Shown here in pieces: positions 30,460 through 38,656 of a stretch of DNA of 51,964 nucleotides (within the stretch, counting starts at the first letter, position 1; each line of letters starts with the position of its first letter). A model generated the notes under the pieces. It was not told the DNA's origin. It searched no databases and worked only from the letters and a program-made list of their open reading frames with translations. The position numbers and the translations under genes are program-made. This DNA is from Clostridium mobile (lineage in GTDB: Bacteria > Bacillota > Clostridia > Clostridiales > Clostridiaceae): assembly GCF_018918285.1 (NCBI RefSeq), contig NZ_JAHLQF010000006.1, forward strand, positions 1-51,964, read 5' to 3'.

Positions 30460-32576
30460 TAAGCATATACCCCCTCTGCACTATTAGCTAATTCATTTTC
30501 CATATAATTTTCTATCTTAGAGATTATTTTATTAATATCAGCTTCCTCTTTTATATCTCCTGTAGTTACTTGTACTGTAGGAGTTAGAGTAACAAAGTTT
30601 TGTATGCTTTCCTGCTCTGCTAAATCTCTCATAAGTTCTAAGTTTTCATTGCTTACGTCTATGCTATCCTTAATCTTTCCAAGATTATCATTAGTTGTAC
30701 CAAACCCATCTTTTTGATCCATATTCCAATCATTTAGTAATGCATTTTGGTCTCCCATTAAAGAAGATACATCTGGAGTATTAGGCATTTTAAAACTAAA
30801 TTTATCCCCTAAATTTTTACCAAAATTATAACCTGAATCGTATGCATCACTATAATTTATTCTTTTATCAATTGTAGGCATTGTTCTATCAAGTGTTATC
30901 GCTTTATCGTTTCCTCCCCATTTAAGTACATTATCTTGGAGAGAAGAAAGTCCTGAAGTCCAATCTGTACCAAATATTGCATCAATAATTTTAGTTACTA
31001 CTTTTCCAAGGGATAAAAACCATGAAATAATTTCGCCAATTAGATTTGCAACAGCACCACCAAAACTATTAAACCCACCATTCGCCGCATTTAAAACCCA
31101 TTCAATTATCCCAATGAATGGTTCAGCGAATATTGACCACACAGCCTGGATGATTGCATTAATTACACCTATAATGATGTTCCAAATAATTGTACCTGCA
31201 ACTGCAATTGAACCGACTATCATACCTGTTGCACTTAGTGATGTACCTGCAAATTTATTAACTGCTCCTATAGCTGCATAAAACACTGCAATTAATAAAA
31301 GTATACCTCCGACTATCCAAGTTATAGGACATGCTAAAATAGCTGCGTTTAATCCCCACTGTGATGCTGTTGCTGCTGCATCTGCATTAGCTTTGGCTAG
31401 TGTTGTTTTTCCATGAATTGCTGTAGCAATTGCAGAGGCAAGTTGTATTCCTTTAGATATTCCTTGTACTATATTATAAGCAATCATTGCACCTTTAAGT
31501 GTAACGATTGCTCCTATAGCTGCAGCTAGTATAGGACTTATAATTCCCCAATTATTTTGTATAGAACTTCCTATAGATTGTATTATATTAGATAACCTTA
31601 ACCCAGCATTAACAACTGTAACTATCCCATTAGCTAACCCATCAAAAAACGGTTGGAACTTTCCCTCTTTGAATCCTTCATTTAAAGTCTTCAATAAAGG
31701 CTTTATAGCTTCCAATGCATTATTACCTGCTTTAGAAAAAGATGTTTGAATATTAGCTATAAGATTATCCCATAAAGATATGGCCGCACCTGCTGCCTCT
31801 TCTACTGCCAACTGGGTACCACCTTTCTCATTTAACATATGATTAAACTTTTCCATAAAATCATCAATATTAGACGCTTCTTTTAATTGTTTAATTTCAT
31901 CACTTCCAAAACCAAACCTAGATTTTAAAGACATTCCATCTCCGCCTAAAATTTCTTTAAGAGCAAATCCTGCACCTTCTAAACCTTGGCTTGGATCTAA
32001 AAATGCTAGTCTTTCACTCAATTTATTTAGGTCCATAAGCTTATCCGTATTTTTTGTGAATTGGATAAACTGTCTGGAAATAGCCGCAAAGTCCTTAAGC
32101 CCATATTGGCTTATAAGTGCATAATCGTTTATTTTTTCAAAGTATGCTTTTCCTACATCCTTATTCCCTAACATTCCAGAGATAGTGATTAGTTGTCTTT
32201 CCAGATTAGCAGCACCACCTATAGTTGAATCTAAGCCTTTTTTTATCGTTTGGAATCCTAGATAAGCACCTACAAGCCCTTTTACCTTACCCGTTAGTCC
32301 TCCAGCTGAATCTATTCCATTGTTAAAGGAATTATTTAATCTATCTTGACTACTTCTAGCCCTATCCTGCTCCTTTACTAGTTCTTGTAAGCCTGAGCCA
32401 GCTCTTTGAATTGCTTCTCTAGCTGAATTTAAACTATTAGTTATTCTTATATCTCTGTTTGCACTCTTATTCATATTGTCCATAGCTGATATGGTGAGGT
32501 TTAAAGCTTGTGTTACTTGTTGTAAGGGTCTCGTCATTTGGTCGAACATTCTTAAACTTGTTGATACTGTAGACAT
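30459..32576 (-). CDS. Tape measure protein (XkdO-like)
   Basis: 705 residues. Helical N-terminal half with Gln/Asn-rich coiled coils, a long hydrophobic stretch at about 365-530 (IISPILAAAIGAIVTLKGAM; NAAILACPITWIVGGILLLI) and a charged C-terminus. Sets tail length inside the tube and probably enters the host membrane on ejection. About 700 residues would suit a medium contractile tail. Confidence 0.9.
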   Translation of the reverse strand: MSTVSTSLRMFDQMTRPLQQVTQALNLTISAMDNMNKSANRDIRITNSLNSAREAIQRAGSGLQELVKEQDRARSSQDRLNNSFNNGIDSAGGLTGKVKGLVGAYLGFQTIKKGLDSTIGGAANLERQLITISGMLGNKDVGKAYFEKINDYALISQYGLKDFAAISRQFIQFTKNTDKLMDLNKLSERLAFLDPSQGLEGAGFALKEILGGDGMSLKSRFGFGSDEIKQLKEASNIDDFMEKFNHMLNEKGGTQLAVEEAAGAAISLWDNLIANIQTSFSKAGNNALEAIKPLLKTLNEGFKEGKFQPFFDGLANGIVTVVNAGLRLSNIIQSIGSSIQNNWGIISPILAAAIGAIVTLKGAMIAYNIVQGISKGIQLASAIATAIHGKTTLAKANADAAATASQWGLNAAILACPITWIVGGILLLIAVFYAAIGAVNKFAGTSLSATGMIVGSIAVAGTIIWNIIIGVINAIIQAVWSIFAEPFIGIIEWVLNAANGGFNSFGGAVANLIGEIISWFLSLGKVVTKIIDAIFGTDWTSGLSSLQDNVLKWGGNDKAITLDRTMPTIDKRINYSDAYDSGYNFGKNLGDKFSFKMPNTPDVSSLMGDQNALLNDWNMDQKDGFGTTNDNLGKIKDSIDVSNENLELMRDLAEQESIQNFVTLTPTVQVTTGDIKEEADINKIISKIENYMENELANSAEGVYA

Positions 32577-32602
32577 CCTATCACCTCACTTCTAGGAATA
32601 AT

Positions 32603-32636
32603 AAAAAGCACCTAACTTAAATAAGTGCTTTTTTTA
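32603..32636. terminator. Terminator after moron gene
   Basis: AAAAAGCAC...GTGCTTTTT, symmetrical, with T runs on both strands. It separates the inserted 160-aa gene from the tape measure gene. The same GCACcta...taaGTGC design recurs at 41456-41490. Confidence 0.8.
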
Positions 32637-32638
32637 TA

Positions 32639-33121
32639 TTACAATTCAACTTTCTGTTTTTCTTCTTGCTTTTTTATCAAAGGTCTTAATGTATCTACTA
32701 ATTTAGCTGCTCCTTTTATAGCATTTGCTTCAAAATCTTCAAATATTATATATGCAGTATCTTCAGAACTGTTCTCATAACTTATAATAGCTTTACAAGT
32801 AACTTTTCTCTTTTCTTTTGTTTTTGGTGCTGACCCTATAATTGCACCTGATACCCCAAATGTAGCTGCTCCAATAACACCTTTTGTCATACTTGATTTT
32901 GTATATTTTTCTATATCTATATCCATATCAAAATCTATTGAATATATTTTATCTATTTTTAAACTATATTCTTTATCACCAGATTCAATGACTAATTTAT
33001 CATTATATACAGTAACTGTACAATACATCTTTTCTGGTATTTCTAATCCTATTAAATGTCTAAGATCAAATTTTCCTAACTCTCCAGTTACATCTTTTTT
33101 CTTTCTAAAAAACAAACCCAT
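32639..33121 (-). CDS. PH-like-domain protein, probable moron
   Basis: 160 residues. A basic N-terminus is followed by a beta-rich fold (MYCTVTVYNDKLVIESGDKE, YSLKIDKIYSIDF), a Gly-rich hydrophobic turn (GVIGAATFGVSGAIIGSAPK) and a last strand/helix (TAYIIFEDFEANAIKGAAKL). This layout resembles bacterial PH-like proteins. It sits between tail chaperone and tape measure, is absent from the usual order, and has its own ribosome site (GGGAGGGG) and terminator: an inserted moron, perhaps a lysogen fitness or exclusion gene (inference). Confidence 0.65.
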   Translation of the reverse strand: MGLFFRKKKDVTGELGKFDLRHLIGLEIPEKMYCTVTVYNDKLVIESGDKEYSLKIDKIYSIDFDMDIDIEKYTKSSMTKGVIGAATFGVSGAIIGSAPKTKEKRKVTCKAIISYENSSEDTAYIIFEDFEANAIKGAAKLVDTLRPLIKKQEEKQKVEL

Positions 33122-33179
33122 AGCAACCCCTCCCTTTAGTTATCTTAATATTAACAAATATTTCTTAATAGCTCAATAA

Positions 33180-33760
33180 CTACCTCTTCATTTTATTTGC
33201 AGCCTTCTTTTCATTTTCTATATGAAGGTCTATACTTGCATATATGTAGGCTCTTTCTTTTCTATCCATGTTCATTAATGTGCTAGGGAGGATTTTAAGT
33301 CTGTGGAGGGCATAGTGAGCATAATTAGCGTCACTATCGCCCTCCTTTATTAGTTTTTTGCTTCTTCAATAAGCTCCTGCATACCTTTGTCATATCCGTT
33401 TACCTGGCTAACTATGCTTGACCATTCTGCATATTCACCATCACTCATCTTGGCTTTCATGGCATTTAATAATTCCTCTGCACCCATAACTGTCCATGCT
33501 GATTGCAACTCTGCATTTTTCAAGTCTGGATAAGTTGTAGTTTCTATTATTAAATTAGCAATATACTTATCTTGGTCTGTTTCTATTATTTTTTGACCCT
33601 TTGCAATAGTAACCTTTCGGCATTTTTTTCTTATCTCATCACCCGTAGTGGCTCCTATAGGCTTAAACTTCATCTTTCTTTTTCTTCCACCCATAGTTAT
33701 TTCTCTCTCTATTTCTTCTACTTCTTCAAAGCTATCCATTAAAAAATCTTTAAAATCCAT
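33180..33760 (-). CDS. Tail assembly chaperone, -1 frameshift product
   Basis: If ribosomes slip at 33353-33359, the XkdN-like protein is extended by about 58 residues. The extension includes ANYAHYALHRLKILPSTLMN and DRKERAYIYASIDLHIENEK and ends at TAG 33180-33182. This matches the G/GT arrangement of long-tailed phages, where the longer form binds the tape measure. The extension has no ribosome site of its own, so slippage is the only clear way to make it. Confidence 0.88.
33305..33359 (-). promoter_or_regulatory. Programmed -1 frameshift signal
   Basis: On the mRNA the heptamer A-AAA-AAC (33353-33359) lies in frame, then a 7-base spacer, then a 14-bp stem: GGAGGGC-g-ATAGTGA pairs with TCACTAT-GCCCTCC (33305-33345, one bulge, 12-base loop). 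This is a canonical slippery site plus stimulatory hairpin. The zero-frame stop TAA (33350-33352) sits in the spacer. Confidence 0.9.
33350..33760 (-). CDS. xkdN: Tail assembly chaperone XkdN, short form
   Basis: 136 residues. RKRKMKFKPIGATTGDEIRK and LIIETTTYPDLKNAELQSAW are family blocks. It chaperones the tape measure while the tube forms. GGAGGAATGTATA precedes the ATG. The frameshifted longer form is listed separately. Confidence 0.93.
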   Translation of the reverse strand: MDFKDFLMDSFEEVEEIEREITMGGRKRKMKFKPIGATTGDEIRKKCRKVTIAKGQKIIETDQDKYIANLIIETTTYPDLKNAELQSAWTVMGAEELLNAMKAKMSDGEYAEWSSIVSQVNGYDKGMQELIEEAKN

Positions 33761-33788
33761 TATACATTCCTCCTATTATTATCCTGTC

Positions 33789-34253
33789 TTATCCTAATAC
33801 TGGTTTATTAAATGCATTTAATATGTCTACATCCTCAAATGTAAAGCTCATGTCCTCTTCCAAAACTTCACTATCAACATCAAAGGCAGTCATACTCACT
33901 TCATCCAGATTACAGTTTTTTAGTACAACTGTTTGTTTACCTAAACCACTTGTTGGATCTTCATTGGTTACAGTAATATCAAAGTAAACATCCTTACCTT
34001 CTTTCATATATTTAAGCATAAGCTCCCTGAAAAGAGTGGTTGCATAATAAACAGTAAGAGTACCTGTGCCCTTCCAGCCGGCTGCTTTGTTTTGCGTTCC
34101 TCTTCTACCAAGTGTTTTTATCTCAGTTTTCTGCTTTTCCACCTTAGATTCTATCTTCTTAGCATAAAAAAGCTCTTCATTACGGCCTTCTATAGTGATA
34201 TAGGCTCTCGCTTCTTGTCCACTAATAGTATCTTCTGCTTTAAAAAATCCCAT
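33789..34253 (-). CDS. xkdM: Tail tube protein (XkdM)
   Basis: 154 residues. EARAYITIEGRNEELFYAKK, GRRGTQNKAAGWKGTGTLTV and LDEVSMTAFDVDSEVLEEDM are typical of the XkdM core protein. Polymerises as the inner tube. Spaced three bases from the sheath gene. Confidence 0.95.
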   Translation of the reverse strand: MGFFKAEDTISGQEARAYITIEGRNEELFYAKKIESKVEKQKTEIKTLGRRGTQNKAAGWKGTGTLTVYYATTLFRELMLKYMKEGKDVYFDITVTNEDPTSGLGKQTVVLKNCNLDEVSMTAFDVDSEVLEEDMSFTFEDVDILNAFNKPVLG

Positions 34254-34256
34254 ATG

Positions 34257-35573
34257 TTATTGCACCTCCACTTCCATATAAAGTTTTTCCATACTGTCTA
34301 TAGGTTGTACTCCTACTCTAGCAAATACGGAGTCTTTGTCCTCTCCTTGTAATGTTGTTATATCTCCTGTAGTAACATTCTCTATTGCTCCTATGCCTTG
34401 TAAAGTTTCCAAACGTTTTATTATATCTTTTTTAAATAAATTTCTACCATCTTCATTATTAGAGATTTTACCTATATAATTATTTTCATATAAGGTTTTA
34501 ATATCGTTTCCTATAGCGTCTAATGTTCTTATAACCCTATTTTTTCTAAAGTCTTTATTCTTATCTTCTGTAAAAGTTTTTAAGGTATTTATATCCTGTT
34601 CTATAACTACTCTGTTATTACTTATTGTAAATACTATTTCACCATTCTTAAGAGCAGTTTCAACCTCTTTATTTGTATATCTGGTTTCAACATCTATGGA
34701 TCCCTCATAAGTACTATAAGTTAAAGATTGATTAACATTTGCCCCTGCGGTAGCACCTGCAACAAAAGCTACGGCCTTATCAGAAGAAATAACTATCATA
34801 TCATTTAAAATTACACCATTCTTAACAGAAATTATTCCCTCATAATCAGCTTGTGGGTAGTTTTCAAGTACACATTGTACCTTTTTCCCTTCTTGATCCC
34901 TGAGCCTTCTAATAAAAGTTGTAGCTATAGCTTTAATACTAGAATCCTTTGTAGGAATTGCCATTGTGTTAAAATCATACAGTTCTATTTGATTCAAATA
35001 ATCCGTATAATCTCCATTGGTAACTGTACCATCATCAGCTCCACTAAGAATAATACCCGCAGTAGCTTTTAATTCTCCAGTACCTTTAAACTCTACAAAA
35101 GAGTTAGGATTTAAATTCTCTATAGTTTTAACTCCTATTTGTTTATCTACTTGCCTATTTCCCAATATTGTTATTACATCAAAAGAAGTTTCATCATCAA
35201 TATTGTTTTGTATAATAACTTTAATGCTATTGCCCTTTATTCCACTATATTTAGCAGTTACAGTTAACCCCTCAATTGTAGTTGTTGCCTTAGTTCCTGT
35301 ATTAAGTCTATATAGCAAAAGTTTCTTTGCTCTTTTAAGTGCTTCTCTTATTAATAATGTACTTTCTTCCGTTACATCTAATCCTATTAGGTCAAATAAA
35401 TCATCATCAACACTTATTTCTATTACTTCCTTCTCTGGCCCCCATGGAAGATTTAAAGGTATTGTAACTATTCCTCTTTCTCCAAAGATACTAGTGTCTT
35501 TCTTTTTAGATTTAAAGTTTATATAGGCTCCTGGTCTAATTTTATTTTGTTTAGTCCATGTTCCTCCTGCCAT
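34257..35573 (-). CDS. xkdK: Contractile tail sheath protein (XkdK)
   Basis: 438 residues, full length. GGTWTKQNKIRPGAYINFKS and ERGIVTIPLNLPWGPEKEVI at the N-terminus and the C-terminal RNRVIRTLDAIGNDIKTLY-like block define the family. It shows that the virion is a myovirus. Ribosome site GGAGGAAC. Confidence 0.97.
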   Translation of the reverse strand: MAGGTWTKQNKIRPGAYINFKSKKKDTSIFGERGIVTIPLNLPWGPEKEVIEISVDDDLFDLIGLDVTEESTLLIREALKRAKKLLLYRLNTGTKATTTIEGLTVTAKYSGIKGNSIKVIIQNNIDDETSFDVITILGNRQVDKQIGVKTIENLNPNSFVEFKGTGELKATAGIILSGADDGTVTNGDYTDYLNQIELYDFNTMAIPTKDSSIKAIATTFIRRLRDQEGKKVQCVLENYPQADYEGIISVKNGVILNDMIVISSDKAVAFVAGATAGANVNQSLTYSTYEGSIDVETRYTNKEVETALKNGEIVFTISNNRVVIEQDINTLKTFTEDKNKDFRKNRVIRTLDAIGNDIKTLYENNYIGKISNNEDGRNLFKKDIIKRLETLQGIGAIENVTTGDITTLQGEDKDSVFARVGVQPIDSMEKLYMEVEVQ

Positions 35574-35750
35574 CTATTTCACCTCTTTCTTATTAAAATC
35601 ATCTATAATCTTTTTAGCTTCATCTAAGGAATACTCTTTATTCTCTAGTAAAGCTTTAAGTATATCTTTTTCAATCCTATTAAATTTACTAGAATTGATA
35701 ATCTGCTCTTTAGTAAATCTAAGTTCTTGATTAATCTCATTCTTAGCCAT
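35574..35750 (-). CDS. Small protein before sheath gene (58 aa)
   Basis: 58 residues (MAKNEINQELRFTKEQIINS...), charged and helical. Overlaps the preceding tail terminator gene by eight bases and ends at the base before the sheath start region. A small conserved protein occurs here in PBSX-like phages; function unknown. Confidence 0.7.
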   Translation of the reverse strand: MAKNEINQELRFTKEQIINSSKFNRIEKDILKALLENKEYSLDEAKKIIDDFNKKEVK

Positions 35751-36201
35751 TCTTAGTTATTACCTCCTTGTCTAAGGCTTGCATTTTAGGCGATTCCTCT
35801 ATTTGCTTAATCACTTTGTAGTTAAACTGTAAGAAGAAGTGTAAAACTCCATCTATAACTTCATGTGTCATTTTATTAGCTCTATACAAGCTATTACCTA
35901 CTTGTACATATTCAAGCACCTCATAGAGCTTATCAGCCATGCTTAAGCAATCTGAATTAACATCTTCTTTCTCACTAAAATAATGAATATCAAAAGATAT
36001 ATTTTTATTGTATCTTCTGTTAAGCTCTTTATTTTGCCCTGAACTCAAAATCTTAATAAAAAAACAAGGCTCTTCAAAGCCCTGCTCTATTTTTTCATTA
36101 TGTATATCTATATTAGGAAATTTTCTGTCTAACAGTTGATTAATACCTATCTTTAAATCATTTATATTGGATATATTATCACTTCCCTTATACTCTACCA
36201 T
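35743..36201 (-). CDS. Tail terminator-like protein (XkdJ-like, DUF6838 type)
   Basis: 152 residues. LKIGINQLLDRKFPNIDIHN, EPCFFIKILSSGQNKELNRR and ISFDIHYFSEKE match the tail terminator position and fold type. Its ATG overlaps the end of exon 2 of the gp10-like gene. Caps the tail tube for joining to heads. Confidence 0.82.
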   Translation of the reverse strand: MVEYKGSDNISNINDLKIGINQLLDRKFPNIDIHNEKIEQGFEEPCFFIKILSSGQNKELNRRYNKNISFDIHYFSEKEDVNSDCLSMADKLYEVLEYVQVGNSLYRANKMTHEVIDGVLHFFLQFNYKVIKQIEESPKMQALDKEVITKNG

Positions 36202-36348
36202 TCAATATTTGTTCCAGTAGTTCTACTTGCTTTCTTTCAAGAAACTTAGGTAGTTGTCTTTCTATTTCATTCATAGATATTTCAACCATGAAACGCCCCT
36301 CAACCCATCCTTTGTGGTTTCGTGTTCTATGGCCGTTATTTACATATG
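36188..36348 (-). CDS. gp10-like tail completion protein, exon 2
   Basis: Second exon of the interrupted gene. Reads SYVNNGHRTRNHKGWVEGRF and on to the TAA at 36188-36190. No start codon or ribosome site precedes it. Joined to exon 1 it gives a 168-residue protein with the family motif VEYASYVNNGHRT, so the intron restores the frame exactly when removed. Confidence 0.85.
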
Positions 36349-37522
36349 CATTTTGTTACCGTAAAGGCTTTTTATCCTCTACTTCTTATAGTTTCCTATA
36401 AGTTCGGCGTACATTATCAACTAAACAAAAAAAGATAACCATTATAAATTATCTTTCTTAGTTGCCAAGCACTCTTGGAGGGATTATATTTATTCACCCT
36501 CTACGCTCTACGGTGTTATTCAACCTTTCGCTATCTGAATAATTACCACGGTGTTGACATGATTTTATTTTATATGTTTCCATGTTCTATTTCTGGCTAT
36601 TGAATTTATTGCTGATGGACTAACTTTATATCGCTTTGCTATTTCCTTTTGCAATACACCTTTTCTAAGTAAAGCTTTTATTTCACTTACTGATTCTTCA
36701 GTTAGTTTACTCAAGTGTTGGATTGAACCTTTAGGAACGTTTTTATCTTCATTAATATTTCTTATTAACCTTTTACCTCTATCTCCTCTTTCATATCTTC
36801 CACTTAAACATCCATACTCAATACCAGTTATTTCAGATAATTCAATAAGTGTTATTTCTTTTCCCTTATAATTAACTAAAACATTACTCCTTCTATTTCT
36901 TGCTTGCTCTGTATCATTAGACCACCTACAATTGGAAGGCTCGTAATTACCGCTTACATCTATCCTATCAATAGTTAAATTATTTGAATAACCATTACTC
37001 AATGCCCATTTCATAAAATGCTCGAAACTATTACTCCATTCATCACAAACCTTAATACCTCTACCACCATAATTAACATAGCTTTTATCCTTTGGATTTA
37101 TACATCTCTTTTTCATGTTCTGCCATGTTTTATATAATCTTGTTCCAGACATTTTATGTTTATGGTTAATAACTACATTTTTCAAAGCTTGCTCTGAAAG
37201 TAAGCAGCCGCAAGATTTAGTATTTCCAGACGTTAAGCAATCAGTCCTTGTTTCAATCTTATTTCCACATTTACAAATACAATTCCAATAATATCTATTT
37301 CTTTTACCAGATTGAATTTGCCTTGAAATACCTAACACTTTTAACCTACCAAAAGTTTTACCTGTTAAATCTAAAAAATTAGCCATAATTAATATCCTTT
37401 CCCAATATTATACTTTAATTATAGTTCAATCTCTTTTCAATGTCCATGTTTAATATAAATTACATAAAATAAAATTGTAGTTTTCACCGTTTTTGCTCGG
37501 TTTTACATGCCCCATTATATTA
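36349..37522 (-). mobile_element. Self-splicing intron, group I-like, with HNH endonuclease
   Basis: 1174 bases inserted in the codon for Ser of the VEYASY motif. The upstream exon ends in U and the intron ends in G, as in group I introns. The last exon bases AUGCCU pair with GGGGCAU 12 bases into the intron (P1 with U-G at the splice site). A CTTATAG-GAAA-CTATAAG hairpin (P9-like) lies 60 bases before the 3' end. The catalytic core P3-P7 was not modelled. Removal gives an unbroken 168-aa protein. Confidence 0.78.
36565..37386 (-). CDS. Intron-encoded HNH homing endonuclease
   Basis: 273 residues. A Zn-binding N-terminal part (residues about 36-62: CICKCGN...SCGC), the HNH-type nuclease core (RLYKTWQNMKKRCINPKDKS; YGGRGIKVCDEWSN; NLTIDRIDVSGNYEPSNCRW) and a C-terminal HTH repeat (EIKALLRKGVLQKEIAKRYK). 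It lies in the same orientation inside the intron. Its expected role is to cut intron-less alleles so that the intron spreads. Ribosome site AAAGGATATTAATT. Confidence 0.88.
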   Translation of the reverse strand: MANFLDLTGKTFGRLKVLGISRQIQSGKRNRYYWNCICKCGNKIETRTDCLTSGNTKSCGCLLSEQALKNVVINHKHKMSGTRLYKTWQNMKKRCINPKDKSYVNYGGRGIKVCDEWSNSFEHFMKWALSNGYSNNLTIDRIDVSGNYEPSNCRWSNDTEQARNRRSNVLVNYKGKEITLIELSEITGIEYGCLSGRYERGDRGKRLIRNINEDKNVPKGSIQHLSKLTEESVSEIKALLRKGVLQKEIAKRYKVSPSAINSIARNRTWKHIK

Positions 37523-37868
37523 AGGCATATTCCACATTATTAAATATCTCTACTATATAAGCATTCCCTTGCTTTACTACATTCCCTACCTGCCAGTTAC
37601 GTCTTAAATGTCCCCCAACCTTGCCATGAGAACCTTTTTTCTTGTATGTTTTTATTTGTCCTTTATTTTTCCCTTTCTTAATTACACTTTGATAAGTTCC
37701 ATAATCGCCTACTGGAGTACGTTTTTTAATCTTCCTTTCAGCTCTAAATGCCATTTCTAAGAGAAATTCCCTTATCCATCTTTCGACTACTCTTTCATCA
37801 AGTGCTTTTTGAAAGCTTTTAGCCATATTCTTAAATTCGGAGTAATCGAAACTACCCATTCCGGCCAT
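37523..37868 (-). CDS. gp10-like (XkdI/HK97 gp10) tail completion protein, exon 1
   Basis: First 115 residues: RKIKKRTPVGDYGTYQSVIK and GHLRRNWQVGNVVKQGNAYI are HK97-gp10-type blocks. Reading on gives a premature stop after VEYALI, whereas splicing at 37523 gives VEYASYVNNGHRT. The ATG overlaps the end of the XkdH-like gene. The protein completes the head-tail joint. Confidence 0.88.
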
Positions 37869-38239
37869 TATGAGTTACCCTCTTTACTTAATATTACTTC
37901 CTGGTGTGTATTGTAAGGAAAACCTTCTCCAGCTTTATAGTTAGTAGTTTTATTTAGCGCCTTATTAATCACTTCTATAATGTCTCCTTGTTTAATCTCT
38001 AATTCAGGGGCTATAAAAAGCTTAAGCTCATATACAACCTTGTTAACTGTATCAGTTTGGTTGTTTTTAGATAAGCTTTGCTTAGATATTTTACAAGGTT
38101 GATTTTCATATTTTAGTTTTGGAACCGACTTAGTTTCTTTTGTAATAGGATCTTTAATCTTTTCTGTACCCCCACTTATATTACAAGTACAATCATAAAG
38201 GCTTTCTATGGCTTTTCTATATCTTGAATACTTAATCAT
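37868..38239 (-). CDS. Head closure protein (XkdH/YqbH-like)
   Basis: 123 residues. YRKAIESLYDCTCNISGGTE and a beta-rich remainder ending NTHQEVILSK are typical of head-tail stopper proteins. Overlaps neighbours by one to four bases, so translation is coupled. Confidence 0.8.
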   Translation of the reverse strand: MIKYSRYRKAIESLYDCTCNISGGTEKIKDPITKETKSVPKLKYENQPCKISKQSLSKNNQTDTVNKVVYELKLFIAPELEIKQGDIIEVINKALNKTTNYKAGEGFPYNTHQEVILSKEGNS

Positions 38240-38610
38240 GACCTCTTCACCTTTCTGAAATTTCTAAGTTCCTTTCCATAATTAAGTACTATATCATCTA
38301 TAGACTTCTTAGAAGTGCTGGTAACCTCATTACTAGCGCCAAAACTTACACTGGTATCTCCAAGATTTATAGACTTAACATTATCAGACATAGTATCAGA
38401 TATTTCATCTAAATAAGCTTGATCCACTCTTACTATATCCATGGTCATAGTAGCCCATAAATACATTAAATCTCCAGGTATAGTTTTTATATGGCAATAG
38501 TTTAGTATTTTAAATTTTATTTCATATATATAGCTTTTAATTACATCATCTAATTTATCATCTTTTAAGCCTAGCCTTAATTTAACTAAATTCAACACAT
38601 CATTTTCCAT
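38236..38610 (-). CDS. Head-tail connector (YqbG/gp6-like)
   Basis: 124 residues, all helical as in the gp6 connector family: MENDVLNLVKLRLGLKDDKL, LMYLWATMTMDIVRVDQAYL and the closing SIDDIVLNYGKELRNFRK. Forms the ring under the portal. Preceded by a terminator-like stem after the capsid gene. Confidence 0.85.
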   Translation of the reverse strand: MENDVLNLVKLRLGLKDDKLDDVIKSYIYEIKFKILNYCHIKTIPGDLMYLWATMTMDIVRVDQAYLDEISDTMSDNVKSINLGDTSVSFGASNEVTSTSKKSIDDIVLNYGKELRNFRKVKRS

Positions 38611-38624
38611 TGACTCACATCCTT

Positions 38625-38653
38625 AAAAAACAAAGGAGGATTAAACCTCCTTG
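38625..38653 (-). terminator. Stem-loop after capsid gene
   Basis: On minus AAGGAGG-N6-CCTCCTT (38633-38652) is followed by TGTTTTTT. It lies between the capsid and connector genes and probably attenuates transcription so that capsid protein is made in excess. Confidence 0.75.
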
Positions 38654-38656
38654 TGT

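Noticed and set aside
33180-33349. Independent gene after xkdN
   Set aside because: No ribosome site, and an in-frame slippery heptamer plus hairpin precede it; treated as a frameshift extension.
35017-35526. 169-codon plus-strand frame over the sheath gene
   Set aside because: Antisense to a clear sheath gene, with a skewed Ser/Leu/Ile composition and no start signal.
37515-37522. Stop after VEYALI as the natural end of the gp10-like protein
   Set aside because: The missing family C-terminus is found in frame at 36188-36348, so an intron explains it better.
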